Origin: Winslowiella arboricola
Lineage (GTDB): Bacteria; Pseudomonadota; Gammaproteobacteria; Enterobacterales; Enterobacteriaceae
Reading direction: 5' to 3'
Assembly: GCF_025527015.1 (NCBI RefSeq)
Contig: NZ_JAODIM010000040.1
Span: 1-64,000 of the forward strand
Length of the DNA: 64,000 bases
Shown here: positions 18,048-26,566 of the stretch, in pieces
Position numbering within the stretch: position 1 is the first letter of the stretch
How the letters are laid out: each line of letters begins with the position of its first letter
The notes under the pieces: model-generated
What the model saw: the letters and a program-made list of their open reading frames with translations, nothing else
Told to the model about the DNA's origin: nothing
The model's database searches: none
Made by a program: the position numbers and the translations under genes

Positions 18048-18272
18048 ATGACACCTCAAATTGCAATACCTTCAGGTCGCGATTTGATGACCTATGAAGA
18101 GTTCGCGGATAGCTATGGATACAGTATCCGTACCGTTAAGCAGATGGTGACCGACGGTGATTTGCTATTGATGCCACGTAAAAAAGACGGTGGCGCGGCT
18201 CGTATCAATATGATCGCCTTTCGCGCTCGGCTGCTGGCTCAGGGTATCAACTGCCGATATGTGGCGGCTTAA
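18048..18272 (+). CDS. Cox/Apl-like excisionase and regulator
   Basis: 74-residue protein with a winged-helix/MerR-like DNA-binding segment (LMTYEEFADSYGYSIRTVKQMVTDGDLLLMPRK). It is the first gene of the early rightward operon, divergent from cI. In P2 and 186 this position holds Cox or Apl, which represses the lysogenic promoter and directs excision with integrase. The direct repeats just upstream fit as its binding sites. Start after GGAGA. Confidence 0.8.
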   Translation: MTPQIAIPSGRDLMTYEEFADSYGYSIRTVKQMVTDGDLLLMPRKKDGGAARINMIAFRARLLAQGINCRYVAA

Positions 18273-18307
18273 GTAACTTGATTATTTAAGTTAAAAAGGA
18301 AATTTTC

Positions 18308-18817
18308 ATGTTTGATTATCAGATATCTAAACAACCGCATTTTGATAATGCCTGCCGTACCTTCGCGTTGCGCCACAATCTGGCTCAGCTGGCAGATAAG
18401 GCAGGCATGAATAAGCAGACCCTGCGCAACAAGCTAAACCCTGAACAGGTCCATCAACTTACCTGGCTGGACATTGCAGTTTTGACTGATGCAACAGAGG
18501 ACGCAACGTTAGTTGATGGCTGGCTAGCGCAGATGAATTGTTTGCCGTCTGTACCGACCAATGAAATGTCTTCCGAAAAACTGTCCACCTATGTAATGAA
18601 AGCAACCGCAGCAGTTGGTCAGGTCGCTGCTGAAACCGTTTCAGACGAGCGCATGACTCTTTCACGTAAAAGTGCTTTTGTAGATAGCATCAACTCCGGG
18701 ATCCGCTGTCTTTCACTGGCCGCGATGGCTGTTCATGCACGCATCCAGTGCAATCCGGCGATGGCTTCAACTGTTGATGCTGTTAGCGGTATCGGCGCAT
18801 CTATTGGTTTGAGCTGA
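18308..18817 (+). CDS. cII: Phage regulatory protein CII (186 type)
   Basis: 169-residue member of the 186 CII / CP76 family. An N-terminal HTH (about 20-60, LAQLADKAGMNKQTLRNKLN) is followed by an alpha-helical C-terminal half. In 186 CII transiently activates pE to establish lysogeny. It lies 35 bp after the Cox/Apl-like gene, in the order known for 186-like phages. Confidence 0.88.
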   Translation: MFDYQISKQPHFDNACRTFALRHNLAQLADKAGMNKQTLRNKLNPEQVHQLTWLDIAVLTDATEDATLVDGWLAQMNCLPSVPTNEMSSEKLSTYVMKATAAVGQVAAETVSDERMTLSRKSAFVDSINSGIRCLSLAAMAVHARIQCNPAMASTVDAVSGIGASIGLS

Positions 18818-18821
18818 GGCA

Positions 18822-19010
18822 ATGATGACTATATCAATCGCCCCATTGCTAAAGCGTCAAAACCCATCACCAGCATATGGCCATGGCTGGATTATGGGCG
18901 AGAACGGTCACCGCTGGCACCCAAGCAATAACCAGAAAGCGCTTTTACATGATTTATCGTCAGCGAAACCAACTTTACTTGCGCGCATCAAGCGCCGCAT
19001 GGGGGGTTAG
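18822..19010 (+). CDS. Filamentation protein Fil family
   Basis: 62 residues. The motif APLLKRQNPSPAYGHGWIMGENGHRWHP matches the Fil family of phage 186, whose expression inhibits host cell division. It begins 4 bp after cII. Function transferred by similarity and position. Confidence 0.75.
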   Translation: MMTISIAPLLKRQNPSPAYGHGWIMGENGHRWHPSNNQKALLHDLSSAKPTLLARIKRRMGG

Positions 19011-19011
19011 T

Positions 19012-19395
19012 ATGCCTCGCCTCGCCCTGACAATCGCTGATAAGGATATCCCTACCCCATTTAATGAGGTCCGGCTGATCCATGCCCGCGCCGATACAGT
19101 GGAGAAGATGACCTTTGAAGAATTTCAGAAAAGTTGGCGGCAGATGCGCAGCAATAATGATAATCCTGCTCTGAGGTATTTCAACCGGCAGAACGGGGAG
19201 TTTAAATTCTGCGTTCTCACTCTGGTTAATCGTGAGTACCCATCAACATTTAAGCAAGATGATATTGGTAAGCCCTTTGAGTTCTTCGAAGAAGAGCGCC
19301 GCCGTCTAATTATTAAGGCGATGAATAAAATGGCGCGTTGGGGCCGAATATTGCCGCGACAGTTTTCCGAGTCAGACGGATTTCTGGCTGAATAA
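19012..19395 (+). CDS. Phage early protein of unknown function
   Basis: 127 residues, charged and soluble, with FEEFQKSWRQMRSNNDNPALRYF and an aromatic FEFFEEERRRLIIKAMNKMARWG segment. No family assigned with confidence. The ATG at 19012 follows GGGGGG and lies 1 bp after the Fil stop; a longer in-frame reading would overlap Fil out of frame and is rejected. It belongs to the early operon. Confidence 0.7.
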   Translation: MPRLALTIADKDIPTPFNEVRLIHARADTVEKMTFEEFQKSWRQMRSNNDNPALRYFNRQNGEFKFCVLTLVNREYPSTFKQDDIGKPFEFFEEERRRLIIKAMNKMARWGRILPRQFSESDGFLAE

Positions 19396-19463
19396 ATAAC
19401 CGACTTTAAATAAATGGCGTAAACCCGCCGGGCATGTTTTTGCCTAAAAATGGAGTTCCAAAT

Positions 19464-19691
19464 ATGCGAAATGTAGAAACCAGGCAAATGACGACAGAAC
19501 CAGAAGCTATTGAATACATGCTGACAGCCGCTCGAATGGATGAACGTCGTAACCGAGCTGAAGTTATGGCTGCACGCCTCGATATTCTGGCCGAAAAAAT
19601 TGCCATACATTCGCTCAGCAGAGAGCAAGCTGCGGAAATGGTACGTGATGAAGCGATGAATATCATGCATCAGGCGCAGGAGCTGCACTAA
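19464..19691 (+). CDS. Small phage protein, DUF2732-like
   Basis: 75 residues, mostly helical (MLTAARMDERRNRAEVMAARLDILAEKI). Resembles the DUF2732 proteins found in the early operon of P2-like phages; role unknown. The ATG at 19464 follows GGAG by 8 nt. An earlier in-frame ATG (19434) lacks a site. Its stop overlaps the next start by one base. Confidence 0.7.
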   Translation: MRNVETRQMTTEPEAIEYMLTAARMDERRNRAEVMAARLDILAEKIAIHSLSREQAAEMVRDEAMNIMHQAQELH

Positions 19692-19918
19692 TGGCTGATT
19701 CAATGGATCTTGTTCAGCAGCGCGAAGCTGAGAACCTTGCCCGCAACATTGCAAAAGCAACTATGCGCACAACGCAGATCAGTGCATTTTTCTGTGAAAG
19801 CTGTGATGCCCCTATTCCCGAAGCCCGCCGCAAAGCTATTGATGGCGTCACGCTTTGCGTTGACTGCCAAACATTAAGCGAGCTGAAATCCAGCCACTAT
19901 CGTGGGGCAGCGCTATGA
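19691..19918 (+). CDS. TraR/DksA-type C4 zinc-finger protein
   Basis: 75 residues with the four-cysteine zinc finger CESC...CVDC (about 36-59) and an N-terminal helix, the layout of short TraR/DksA-like phage proteins such as P2 Orf82. TraR binds the RNA polymerase secondary channel and alters initiation. Whether this one does is inferred. It overlaps the methylase start by 4 bp. Confidence 0.82.
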   Translation: MADSMDLVQQREAENLARNIAKATMRTTQISAFFCESCDAPIPEARRKAIDGVTLCVDCQTLSELKSSHYRGAAL

Positions 19919-20772
19919 ATAAAACCATCTTGAAATGGGCGGGCAGCAAAGCTGGCATTATGGATGAATTAATCAAACATCTGCCAGCCGGTAAGCGTCT
20001 GTTTGAACCGTTTGCAGGTTCATGCGCGGTAATGATGAATACTGATTATCCAGCCTATCTGGTTGCAGATATCAACCCCGATCTGATTAACCTTTATCGG
20101 CAGATAAAGGAGCATGCGCAAGTCTTCAAGGTTAAGGCTTTCCGTGTATTTTCTGAAAATCGGGATGAGGAAAGCTATTACAAAATTCGGGAGGAGTTTA
20201 ATCATCATCCTGGACTGCCACTGATTGACCGTGCAGCTTATTTTCTTTACCTCAACCGCAATGGCTATCGCGGGCTTTGTCGTTATAACCAGCGCGGCAA
20301 TTTTAATGTGCCTTACGGTCATTACACCAAGCCATATTTCCCGGCTGATGAAATTGATGCTTTCACGCTCAAGGCACAGCGCGCGACATTTATCTGTGCG
20401 GAATTCAGTGAAACCCTGCAGATGGTTCGAGATGGTGATGTAATTTACTGCGATCCACCGTATGACGAAACATTTAATCAGTACCACGGATCGGGCTTTA
20501 ATCAAGACTCTCAATATGCCCTTTCATGCATGCTTACTGATATGGCAAATCGCTATAAGGTCATCGCATCTAATAGCGACACTGAGTTAGTGCGTAACCT
20601 GTATAGCCAGTTTGATATAACGGTTATTGATGCCGCGCGCAGCATGGGGGTTGCTGCCGGTACGAGTAAGAAAGCAAAAGAAATAATCGCCGTTTGTCGA
20701 CCCGCCGGCTTAATCAGCCAGGTGACTTATCCGGCTGTTTATCCTTCTCAAATGGCTGAGGCAATACAGTGA
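19915..20772 (+). CDS. D12-class DNA adenine N6-methyltransferase
   Basis: 285-residue Dam-like methyltransferase. AdoMet motif FEPFAGSCAV (about 32) and catalytic motif DPPY (about 178) occur in the D12 order, with KWAGSK at the N-terminus. It probably methylates adenine in GATC, as host Dam does, which could protect phage DNA or tune early control. Specificity cannot be read from the sequence. Its TGA overlaps the GTG start of the replication gene. Confidence 0.9.
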   Translation: MNKTILKWAGSKAGIMDELIKHLPAGKRLFEPFAGSCAVMMNTDYPAYLVADINPDLINLYRQIKEHAQVFKVKAFRVFSENRDEESYYKIREEFNHHPGLPLIDRAAYFLYLNRNGYRGLCRYNQRGNFNVPYGHYTKPYFPADEIDAFTLKAQRATFICAEFSETLQMVRDGDVIYCDPPYDETFNQYHGSGFNQDSQYALSCMLTDMANRYKVIASNSDTELVRNLYSQFDITVIDAARSMGVAAGTSKKAKEIIAVCRPAGLISQVTYPAVYPSQMAEAIQ

Positions 20773-23144
20773 AAACTGATTACGCCTTCCCGTGGAACAC
20801 CCCACGGGAAGCCATCGCCAGCCCTTATCCTACTTATGATGAGATCAATCGCCGCGATCAGATGATCGCGGCGCTTTCACATGCAAAAGAAATTCTGGAA
20901 GAACAGCCCATAACAGTTCGTCTGGATATTAATCGCCGTCTGGCCGAACTGGAAAAAGAGCATGGAGTTCAGCGGGCTAATGCCTACTTAACGAAAACAT
21001 TCGTCGAGCGGACATTGCCACGCCTTGAGCTGGTAAACGCAAAATATCGTCTGGATTTCGCCGAAGCACCTCATTTCAACATAGAGGACACGCCAACGCA
21101 GCGCGGCACCACATCAGATATCGCGATGGTACAACTGATGCGTCGCCTGAATCGACTGGCTGATATGCCGCGGGCAGATATTGACTTGCTGGCGGGTGAT
21201 ATTGCCAATTTCATTACCAGTGAACTGATCCAGGTGAATGAGGAAACCCGCGAGTCCTCAGAATATAAAGCGCTTTTTAAGATGTATATGACCTGCGCAC
21301 GCATCACGCGCCAGCTGGGACAGGCTGCGCCACAGTGGGAGCGCATCACGTCCAAATTTTTTAGTGAAGATGATGCTGCACCAGCCATATACAAAATGAA
21401 GTCAGAGCGTTGGTGGCTTAATCGCTTGCGCCGTATCGCAGCAGAATGGCGCGAACATATTCAGATAGCACTGGCAAACGTCAGTAAGAAGAAAAATCCC
21501 TACGCCAGCAAAATGACCGTGCATGACTGGCGCGAACAAAAGCGCCGCACAAGAGAGTTTCTGAAAGGGATGGAGCTGGAAGACGAAGAAGGCAACCGCA
21601 TCAGCCTAATCGAAAAATACGATGGCAGCGTGGCAAATCCGGCCATACGCCGTTGTGAGCTTATGACCCGCATTCGTGGCTTTGAAAACATCTGCAATCA
21701 AATGGGCTACGTTGGTGAGTTTTATACCATCACCTCTCCGGCTCGATATCATGCAACCATCAAGACCGGCCATCGTAACCGCAAATGGAATGGCACCAGC
21801 CCGGCGGACACCCAGCGCTATCTGCGCGGAGTATGGGAAAAGGTGCGCGCCAAACTACACCGACAAGACCTGCGTATTTTTGGCATTCGTGTTGCTGAGC
21901 CTCATCATGATGGAACTCCACACTGGCATATGCTGCTATTTATGCGCACTGAACACGTTGAGCAGGTACGCGAGATTATGCGCCACTATGCCAGTGAGCA
22001 GGATAATAACGAACTGACCAGCGATAAAGCGCGTAAAGCGCGCTTCCATGCCGAAGCAATCGATCCGGAAAAAGGCAGCGCCACCGGCTACGTAGCTAAG
22101 TACATATCGAAAAATATCGATGGCTATGCACTGGATGGTGAAACCGACGATGAAAGCGGCCAGCTGCTTAAGGATACCGCCCCAGCTGTTTCAGCCTGGG
22201 CGGCGCGCTGGCGTATTCGACAGTTTCAGTTTGTCGGTGGTGCGCCGGTTACCGTATACCGTGAATTACGTCGCATGGACGATAGTGAAACAGCGCATGG
22301 TCTCAGCGTTGAATTTGCTGAAGCACACGATGCCGCAGACGCAGGAGATTGGGCTGCATACGTCAATGCTCAGGGCGGCCCATTTGTTCGTCGCGATGAT
22401 CTGGCAGTGCGCACATGGTATCAGCCCGCATCTGAGCTGAACGAATACGGAGAGGAAACGCTACGGCTGCAAGGTCTGTACGCTACCTCTGTGGGTAATG
22501 ACACGCCAATTCTAACCCGCCTGACGCAATGGAAGATTGTCGCAAAGCGTGCTGTTGAATTGGCCATTGACCTTCAGGACGCGCCCGCGTCCTCTCGGAG
22601 TTCTGTCAATAACTGTACGGGGAGACCGGGATCTGAGGATCCGCCGACGCCGGTAAGTTCGTCTGAAATAGACTTTAATAGCGTCAGCAGGAAGGAACGC
22701 CGCCACATGCTCAACCGGATACGGGGTCAAAGAATTGAAAAACAGCACAAGAAATTACTGAGACCGGCATCAGTAGAAAGTGCCTGTGACAGAGCTATAG
22801 CGGAAATAAGGGACCTGACCGGCGAAGTAATCAGCCGGGCACTGGCCGTGCGGCTTATACGTGGTGCTGATACCGAAATCTTAGGTCGGTGGTATCGCGG
22901 CGCTGCTGATGGCGCGATTTACTCAGCAAAAGCACCGCGCAATGTAAAGGCAGACTTAACTGAAAGATGCCTTAAGTTAGCGCCTAAAGTTCCTGAAAAG
23001 AGAACTAAACATCATCCTTTAGTTTGTAAGTATATCGAAAAGGCACTCGAAGATTTCAATATCTCTTATGAACGAACATTCCGCACTGAAAAGGATAAAA
23101 CCACAAAAAATCATGAAGATAAAAAACGATATAAAATGAAATAA
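20769..23144 (+). CDS. A: Replication initiation endonuclease GpA (HUH)
   Basis: 791-residue P2 GpA-family protein. It nicks one strand at the origin and stays covalently bound, driving modified rolling-circle replication with host Rep. The two-histidine metal motif HWH is at about residue 384 (PHWHMLLFM). The paired catalytic tyrosines are in YVAKYISKNIDGY near 440. GTG start at 20769 overlaps the methylase stop. The last ~150 residues are charged and more divergent. A candidate nick site lies within the gene. Confidence 0.94.
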   Translation: MKTDYAFPWNTPREAIASPYPTYDEINRRDQMIAALSHAKEILEEQPITVRLDINRRLAELEKEHGVQRANAYLTKTFVERTLPRLELVNAKYRLDFAEAPHFNIEDTPTQRGTTSDIAMVQLMRRLNRLADMPRADIDLLAGDIANFITSELIQVNEETRESSEYKALFKMYMTCARITRQLGQAAPQWERITSKFFSEDDAAPAIYKMKSERWWLNRLRRIAAEWREHIQIALANVSKKKNPYASKMTVHDWREQKRRTREFLKGMELEDEEGNRISLIEKYDGSVANPAIRRCELMTRIRGFENICNQMGYVGEFYTITSPARYHATIKTGHRNRKWNGTSPADTQRYLRGVWEKVRAKLHRQDLRIFGIRVAEPHHDGTPHWHMLLFMRTEHVEQVREIMRHYASEQDNNELTSDKARKARFHAEAIDPEKGSATGYVAKYISKNIDGYALDGETDDESGQLLKDTAPAVSAWAARWRIRQFQFVGGAPVTVYRELRRMDDSETAHGLSVEFAEAHDAADAGDWAAYVNAQGGPFVRRDDLAVRTWYQPASELNEYGEETLRLQGLYATSVGNDTPILTRLTQWKIVAKRAVELAIDLQDAPASSRSSVNNCTGRPGSEDPPTPVSSSEIDFNSVSRKERRHMLNRIRGQRIEKQHKKLLRPASVESACDRAIAEIRDLTGEVISRALAVRLIRGADTEILGRWYRGAADGAIYSAKAPRNVKADLTERCLKLAPKVPEKRTKHHPLVCKYIEKALEDFNISYERTFRTEKDKTTKNHEDKKRYKMK
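22581..22612. other. Candidate phage replication origin (GpA nick site)
   Basis: Inside gene A a segment reading CTCTCGGAGTTCTGTC (22592-22607) resembles, from memory, the CCTCGGAGTCCTGTC nick region of P2. P2 and relatives keep their origin within A. The resemblance is partial and was not tested by alignment. Confidence 0.4.
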
Positions 23145-23173
23145 TTTTCTTTAAAAGAGCCGAAAGGCTATGT

Positions 23174-23193
23174 TACTGTATAAATACACAGTA
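23174..23193. promoter_or_regulatory. LexA SOS box
   Basis: TACTGTATAAATACACAGTA matches the LexA consensus (TACTG-TATATATATA-CAGTA) at 18 of 20 positions, with both CTG and CAG half-sites intact. It lies 18 bp upstream of a small operon including a DinI-like gene. Confidence 0.9.
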
Positions 23194-23210
23194 CCTAGTG
23201 GGAGGGAAAA

Positions 23211-23399
23211 ATGCCGCTGGAAGATTTAAGCCCCATTCATAAGAGACTGGCGTGCGTGCAGTTCATTGCTGAAGTTTCGCTAGTCGCGAACTGCAAACCG
23301 TCCGATCTCAAGCTGGCGCTAACTTTAATTGCCGATTTGGCTAACTCTGAACCTCTCAGCTCCTGCGCTGATGAGGGCATTTTTTACGCTGTAGAATAA
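23211..23399 (+). CDS. Small SOS-controlled phage protein
   Basis: 62 residues, no recognised domain; helical (HKRLACVQFIAEVSLVANCKPSDLKLALTLIADLAN). First gene behind the LexA box, with a GGGAGGG ribosome site. In phage 186 the LexA-controlled tum product inactivates CI; this gene or the next could play that role, but neither resembles Tum clearly. Confidence 0.65.
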   Translation: MPLEDLSPIHKRLACVQFIAEVSLVANCKPSDLKLALTLIADLANSEPLSSCADEGIFYAVE

Positions 23400-23416
23400 A
23401 TAAGTGAGGTTGCAGG

Positions 23417-23647
23417 ATGCGTGTCGAAATCACTCTGGATAAAGAGCAAAAAATTAGTCAGGCAAAACTGGAAGCATATGAGGCCGAGGTACATAGAGCG
23501 GTGCTTGAGGTTTTCCCTGCCACAAAAATCAGAGTTCGCAGAGGCTCCGCCAATGGCGTTGAGATCGCGGGCTTTAATCTGGAATCAGACAGGGAAACGC
23601 TGAGCCAACTCCTGCAGGATGTTTGGGAACGTGACGACTGGTCGTAG
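23417..23647 (+). CDS. DinI-like protein
   Basis: 76 residues matching the DinI family: MRVEITLDKEQKI at the start, a central KIRVRRGSANGVEI strand and the acidic C-terminal helix LSQLLQDVWERDDWS. Host DinI stabilises or inhibits RecA filaments. P2-like phages often carry such a gene under LexA control. It probably tunes SOS and prophage induction. It lies 17 bp after the preceding small gene. Confidence 0.85.
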   Translation: MRVEITLDKEQKISQAKLEAYEAEVHRAVLEVFPATKIRVRRGSANGVEIAGFNLESDRETLSQLLQDVWERDDWS

Positions 23648-23649
23648 CG

Positions 23650-23877
23650 ATGAAACGAGATATCGAAATTTATTGCGCTTACAGTGAAGCTGTCCGCCTG
23701 ACTGGACGGGGCTATTTTGAAATTGCCACGCGTGATTTCGTGATGCTGGCGGCACAAAAGGGTTTCCCCATAACCCCTGCCGAGGCGAATAAATACATCA
23801 GAGAAAAACCACATGAACGCGTGAAACTGATTGATGAAGGTGCCCACGGGTTCAACAATTACAGATTTACCCACTGA
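23650..23877 (+). CDS. Small phage protein of unknown function
   Basis: 75 residues, start 2 bp after the DinI-like stop, so part of the SOS operon. The sequence MKRDIEIYCAYSEAVRLTGRGYFEIATRDFV suggests a compact helical protein. No family recognised. Confidence 0.65.
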   Translation: MKRDIEIYCAYSEAVRLTGRGYFEIATRDFVMLAAQKGFPITPAEANKYIREKPHERVKLIDEGAHGFNNYRFTH

Positions 23878-23973
23878 GCCTGATGCGTTGATTACAGGTT
23901 TGAAATTAAAAGTGCGGAGTGCATGCCTATGCTGCATGAAAACGCATGAACCACACACAGCTTAAACACCTCA

Positions 23974-23998
23974 ACGGCACCAGGCACGGTGCCGTTTT
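23974..23998 (+). terminator. Early operon terminator
   Basis: ACGGCACC/GGTGCCGT hairpin with a 6-base loop and T4 tail, about 97 bp after the last early gene. Nearby, GCTGCATGAAAAC occurs at 23932-23944, and a related CAGCTGCATGAAAACC sits at 24011-24026. Confidence 0.8.
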
Positions 23999-24043
23999 CA
24001 TTGGGTCATGCAGCTGCATGAAAACCACTACAAAAAGCGGGCA

Positions 24044-24062
24044 GGCGTGGCGGGGATACGAG
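24044..24062. other. Candidate cos site (cohesive-end sequence)
   Basis: The 19-bp sequence GGCGTGGCGGGGATACGAG closely resembles the P2 cohesive end GGCGAGGCGGGGAAAGCAC as I recall it. It lies where P2-like genomes place cos, between the early region and the portal gene Q. Terminase P/M would cut here. Confidence 0.75.
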
Positions 24063-24179
24063 CGCGCGCTTTGATCTCTGCGTCTTCTATCAACTAAGGG
24101 CTATAGTTAGGAACTTAAACTTGTTAGAAGTGTCAACCAAGGTGTAAACTAGGTTTAGTAACTTACTCAGGAGGGATGT

Positions 24180-24983
24180 ATGGGCAACAAAATGTCTAAT
24201 GCCCCCGTATACTACGCTTTAGCTCAAGCAAAGTTCAACGTCGTTCAGGTGATGCACAGATTTGTCGATGAAATTCAAGACTTGCTGAGACGGCATGGAT
24301 ATACTCTTTTCGAAGAGCAATCTGCTGACCAGCTTCAGTTTGTTTTCAATAGTGGGGAAGAGGCGCCTCAGCCGAAAGTTATAGAAGTTAGGCGATGGCT
24401 GTTCACAAAAGCGGACAGAAGTAGTGGTTTTATACTTGAGAACGATAGTATCGCGTTCCAGACAACCCATTACGAAACACATAGTGAATTTTTCCAAGAA
24501 CTCATGACAGGGCTTTTTACTGTCCACAAAGTGGTATCACTAGAGCATGTAAGCCGTTTAGGTATAAGATACTTAGATGCTGTGTTACCAGTTGCTGGTG
24601 AAAATGTTGATATGTACCTTGTTGATGGGTTACAGGGCGTTCAGGCAGGGGCAAGGCAACTTCATGCTCTGAATGAATATATGTATGAGACGGAAGTTGG
24701 ACCTTTGATTGCTAAGGGAACATTGGTTCTGAGAGTTCATAAGTTAACAGGCGAACTCTCATTTCCTCCCGATATTCAGCCGCAAGGACTAAAGCTAAAA
24801 GACAAGTTCATAAATACCGGAAAGATGCATCATGCAATCATTGATACTGATCATTATGTTGAAGCACCAATTGCGCTGACAAATGATAATGGGTTGCGTG
24901 AACAATTAGACGTAATGCATGGGGAAGTGAAAACATGCTTTTTTTCAATGCTTAAGCCCCATGCTCAGCAAACATGGGAGTAA
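24180..24983 (+). CDS. TIGR04255-like protein, defence cassette gene 1
   Basis: 267 residues. The opening SNAPVYYALAQAKFNVV and the central VSRLGIRYLDAVLP are the conserved features of the sporadically distributed TIGR04255 family, whose biochemical role is unknown. No membrane segments. Start ATG is 5 nt after GGAGGG. It is the first of three co-oriented genes between cos and the portal gene, not part of the P2 core. The cassette is AT-richer than its neighbours. An antiviral role is inferred from location. Confidence 0.75.
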   Translation: MGNKMSNAPVYYALAQAKFNVVQVMHRFVDEIQDLLRRHGYTLFEEQSADQLQFVFNSGEEAPQPKVIEVRRWLFTKADRSSGFILENDSIAFQTTHYETHSEFFQELMTGLFTVHKVVSLEHVSRLGIRYLDAVLPVAGENVDMYLVDGLQGVQAGARQLHALNEYMYETEVGPLIAKGTLVLRVHKLTGELSFPPDIQPQGLKLKDKFINTGKMHHAIIDTDHYVEAPIALTNDNGLREQLDVMHGEVKTCFFSMLKPHAQQTWE

Positions 24984-25009
24984 GACACCTGGTAGGTTAT
25001 GGGGGTTCT

Positions 25010-25648
25010 ATGTCTGAAGTCGCAACATTTACACCATTCATCAGGCACTATATGCCTGATGCTAAGACCATTGCTGTGCTTACTACAGCTTTGTTGGGCA
25101 CTGGCAGTAATTTTCCTATGGAAAACAAGCAGCAATGGCAGGGGTATGTTCAGCCAAGAGTAATGCTGGGCTTTACATCGGTACGTAAGCCGCATATCTC
25201 GACATCCGATCCGTTAACAGCTGATGTTCGGGATGCTGTGTCACATCTAAACAATATAAAAACTGTTCTCAGTCCTTCAATGACTGACTTGGCGGGTTTT
25301 ATAGGCGTAACTCGTCAGGCTGTGTATAAATGGTTGTCGGCAGACAGTTACCCTGATACAGAGAATTTGGCTTCCATTACCAAGCTAAGCTTAGTAGCAG
25401 ATGCTTTTTCCAGTGCTGGCATTGTTAATGCGAAAGACCTTATAAAGATGAAAGCCTTTAACGGCAGGTCATTGTTCGATAAATTAAAAAGTGATGTTGA
25501 ATGGACTAGTCTGGTTAATTTACTTATTAATGAATCGAGAGCTATTGATGGTATGGTAGCCAAGGCTAAACGTGGACAGTCGAAAGCAGTGCCAAGCAAT
25601 GATTGGCAAAATTCAATATCTATTCCTCGAACTCCGGAAGTTGACTAA
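25010..25648 (+). CDS. HTH protein, defence cassette gene 2
   Basis: 212 residues. A helix-turn-helix of XRE type is visible near residues 88-112 (MTDLAGFIGVTRQAVYKWLSADSYP). The rest is helical and unassigned. It sits 26 bp after gene 1. The ATG at 25010 follows GGGGG; an upstream in-frame ATG (24974) overlaps gene 1. It may be the cassette regulator or an antitoxin-like partner. Confidence 0.72.
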   Translation: MSEVATFTPFIRHYMPDAKTIAVLTTALLGTGSNFPMENKQQWQGYVQPRVMLGFTSVRKPHISTSDPLTADVRDAVSHLNNIKTVLSPSMTDLAGFIGVTRQAVYKWLSADSYPDTENLASITKLSLVADAFSSAGIVNAKDLIKMKAFNGRSLFDKLKSDVEWTSLVNLLINESRAIDGMVAKAKRGQSKAVPSNDWQNSISIPRTPEVD

Positions 25649-25663
25649 TCTAAAGAGAAATAA

Positions 25664-26524
25664 ATGATTGGAAGAGGCACGACGTGGCGACAGGGTCATC
25701 TCTTAACAGATGAAGATGCAGTAAGACTTGAGTTGGTGCCCGAAAAAGGCACCAATCAAAGGTTTGTTGTAATCACTCATGATTGTGATATTCCTAACGA
25801 TCAAGAAAATGAGCTGGAAGTTTCGTCTGGTACAATCATTGATAAACCTGAAAAAATGCTTTTTCGCGCACGTAGCCCAAGAAAGCTGCAGATTGCTTAT
25901 AATGACGTAAGTGATGAAAGTTTAAAATATATCGAAATTGATCATATTAAAAAAAACAGAATAGATAAATATAAACTTGATAATCTTAACTCTCATGATT
26001 TGAATCTGCTAATAAGTGCTGAGGAAAAAAGAGCACTAAAACAATGGCTCGCGGCTAGATATGGGAGGCCTGCCTTCCCAGACTGTTTCGAAAGCAGGTT
26101 TAGAAAAAAAGTGAATAGTAAGCTCAATTTTGAGCAGGCTATTGCTAAAGCTTTAACACCTCATTCGGATCATCTTGTTGGCGTTTTTTTTGATTTAGGG
26201 GAGAGCCGTCACATAGATCTTCCATTGAATACACCATATATTCTAAATGTCCTTATTGTGTATGATGGTATTATTGGAAATATAGTGGGTCGCAGAGAAT
26301 CTGAATCTGCAGCGGGAAAAATAACTGCATTATTTCATTCAGTTTTTGGCGATCCATCTTCAGGGGATGAACTAAAAGAAATAGAACTTGAAAGTTGCGT
26401 GGCAATGCCGGACACATCATTCAATCTCTCAGATATCCGAAGAATGGATCAGTGGAGATTGGAGTATATTAGTTTGAGAGATGATGATGATTCATTTTTT
26501 TCTGTTGCAGAGTCACCAATATAG
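25664..26524 (+). CDS. Unknown protein with HDCD motif, defence cassette gene 3
   Basis: 286 residues, soluble. A conserved-looking motif VITHDCDIPND lies near residues 37-47, followed by basic stretches and a helical C-terminal domain. His-Asp-Cys-Asp suggests a metal or catalytic site but no family could be named. It is 15 bp downstream of the HTH gene and ends 42 bp from the portal stop, so the three genes look like one operon. It is the likeliest effector of the cassette, on inference only. Confidence 0.65.
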   Translation: MIGRGTTWRQGHLLTDEDAVRLELVPEKGTNQRFVVITHDCDIPNDQENELEVSSGTIIDKPEKMLFRARSPRKLQIAYNDVSDESLKYIEIDHIKKNRIDKYKLDNLNSHDLNLLISAEEKRALKQWLAARYGRPAFPDCFESRFRKKVNSKLNFEQAIAKALTPHSDHLVGVFFDLGESRHIDLPLNTPYILNVLIVYDGIIGNIVGRRESESAAGKITALFHSVFGDPSSGDELKEIELESCVAMPDTSFNLSDIRRMDQWRLEYISLRDDDDSFFSVAESPI

Positions 26525-26566
26525 TGATTGTTTGAAATGGAACCACCAATAGGTGATTCCGTTTTA

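Noticed and set aside
18877..19011. N-terminal extension of the 127-residue early protein
   Set aside because: It overlaps Fil out of frame; the ATG at 19012 has a strong ribosome site and starts right after the Fil stop.
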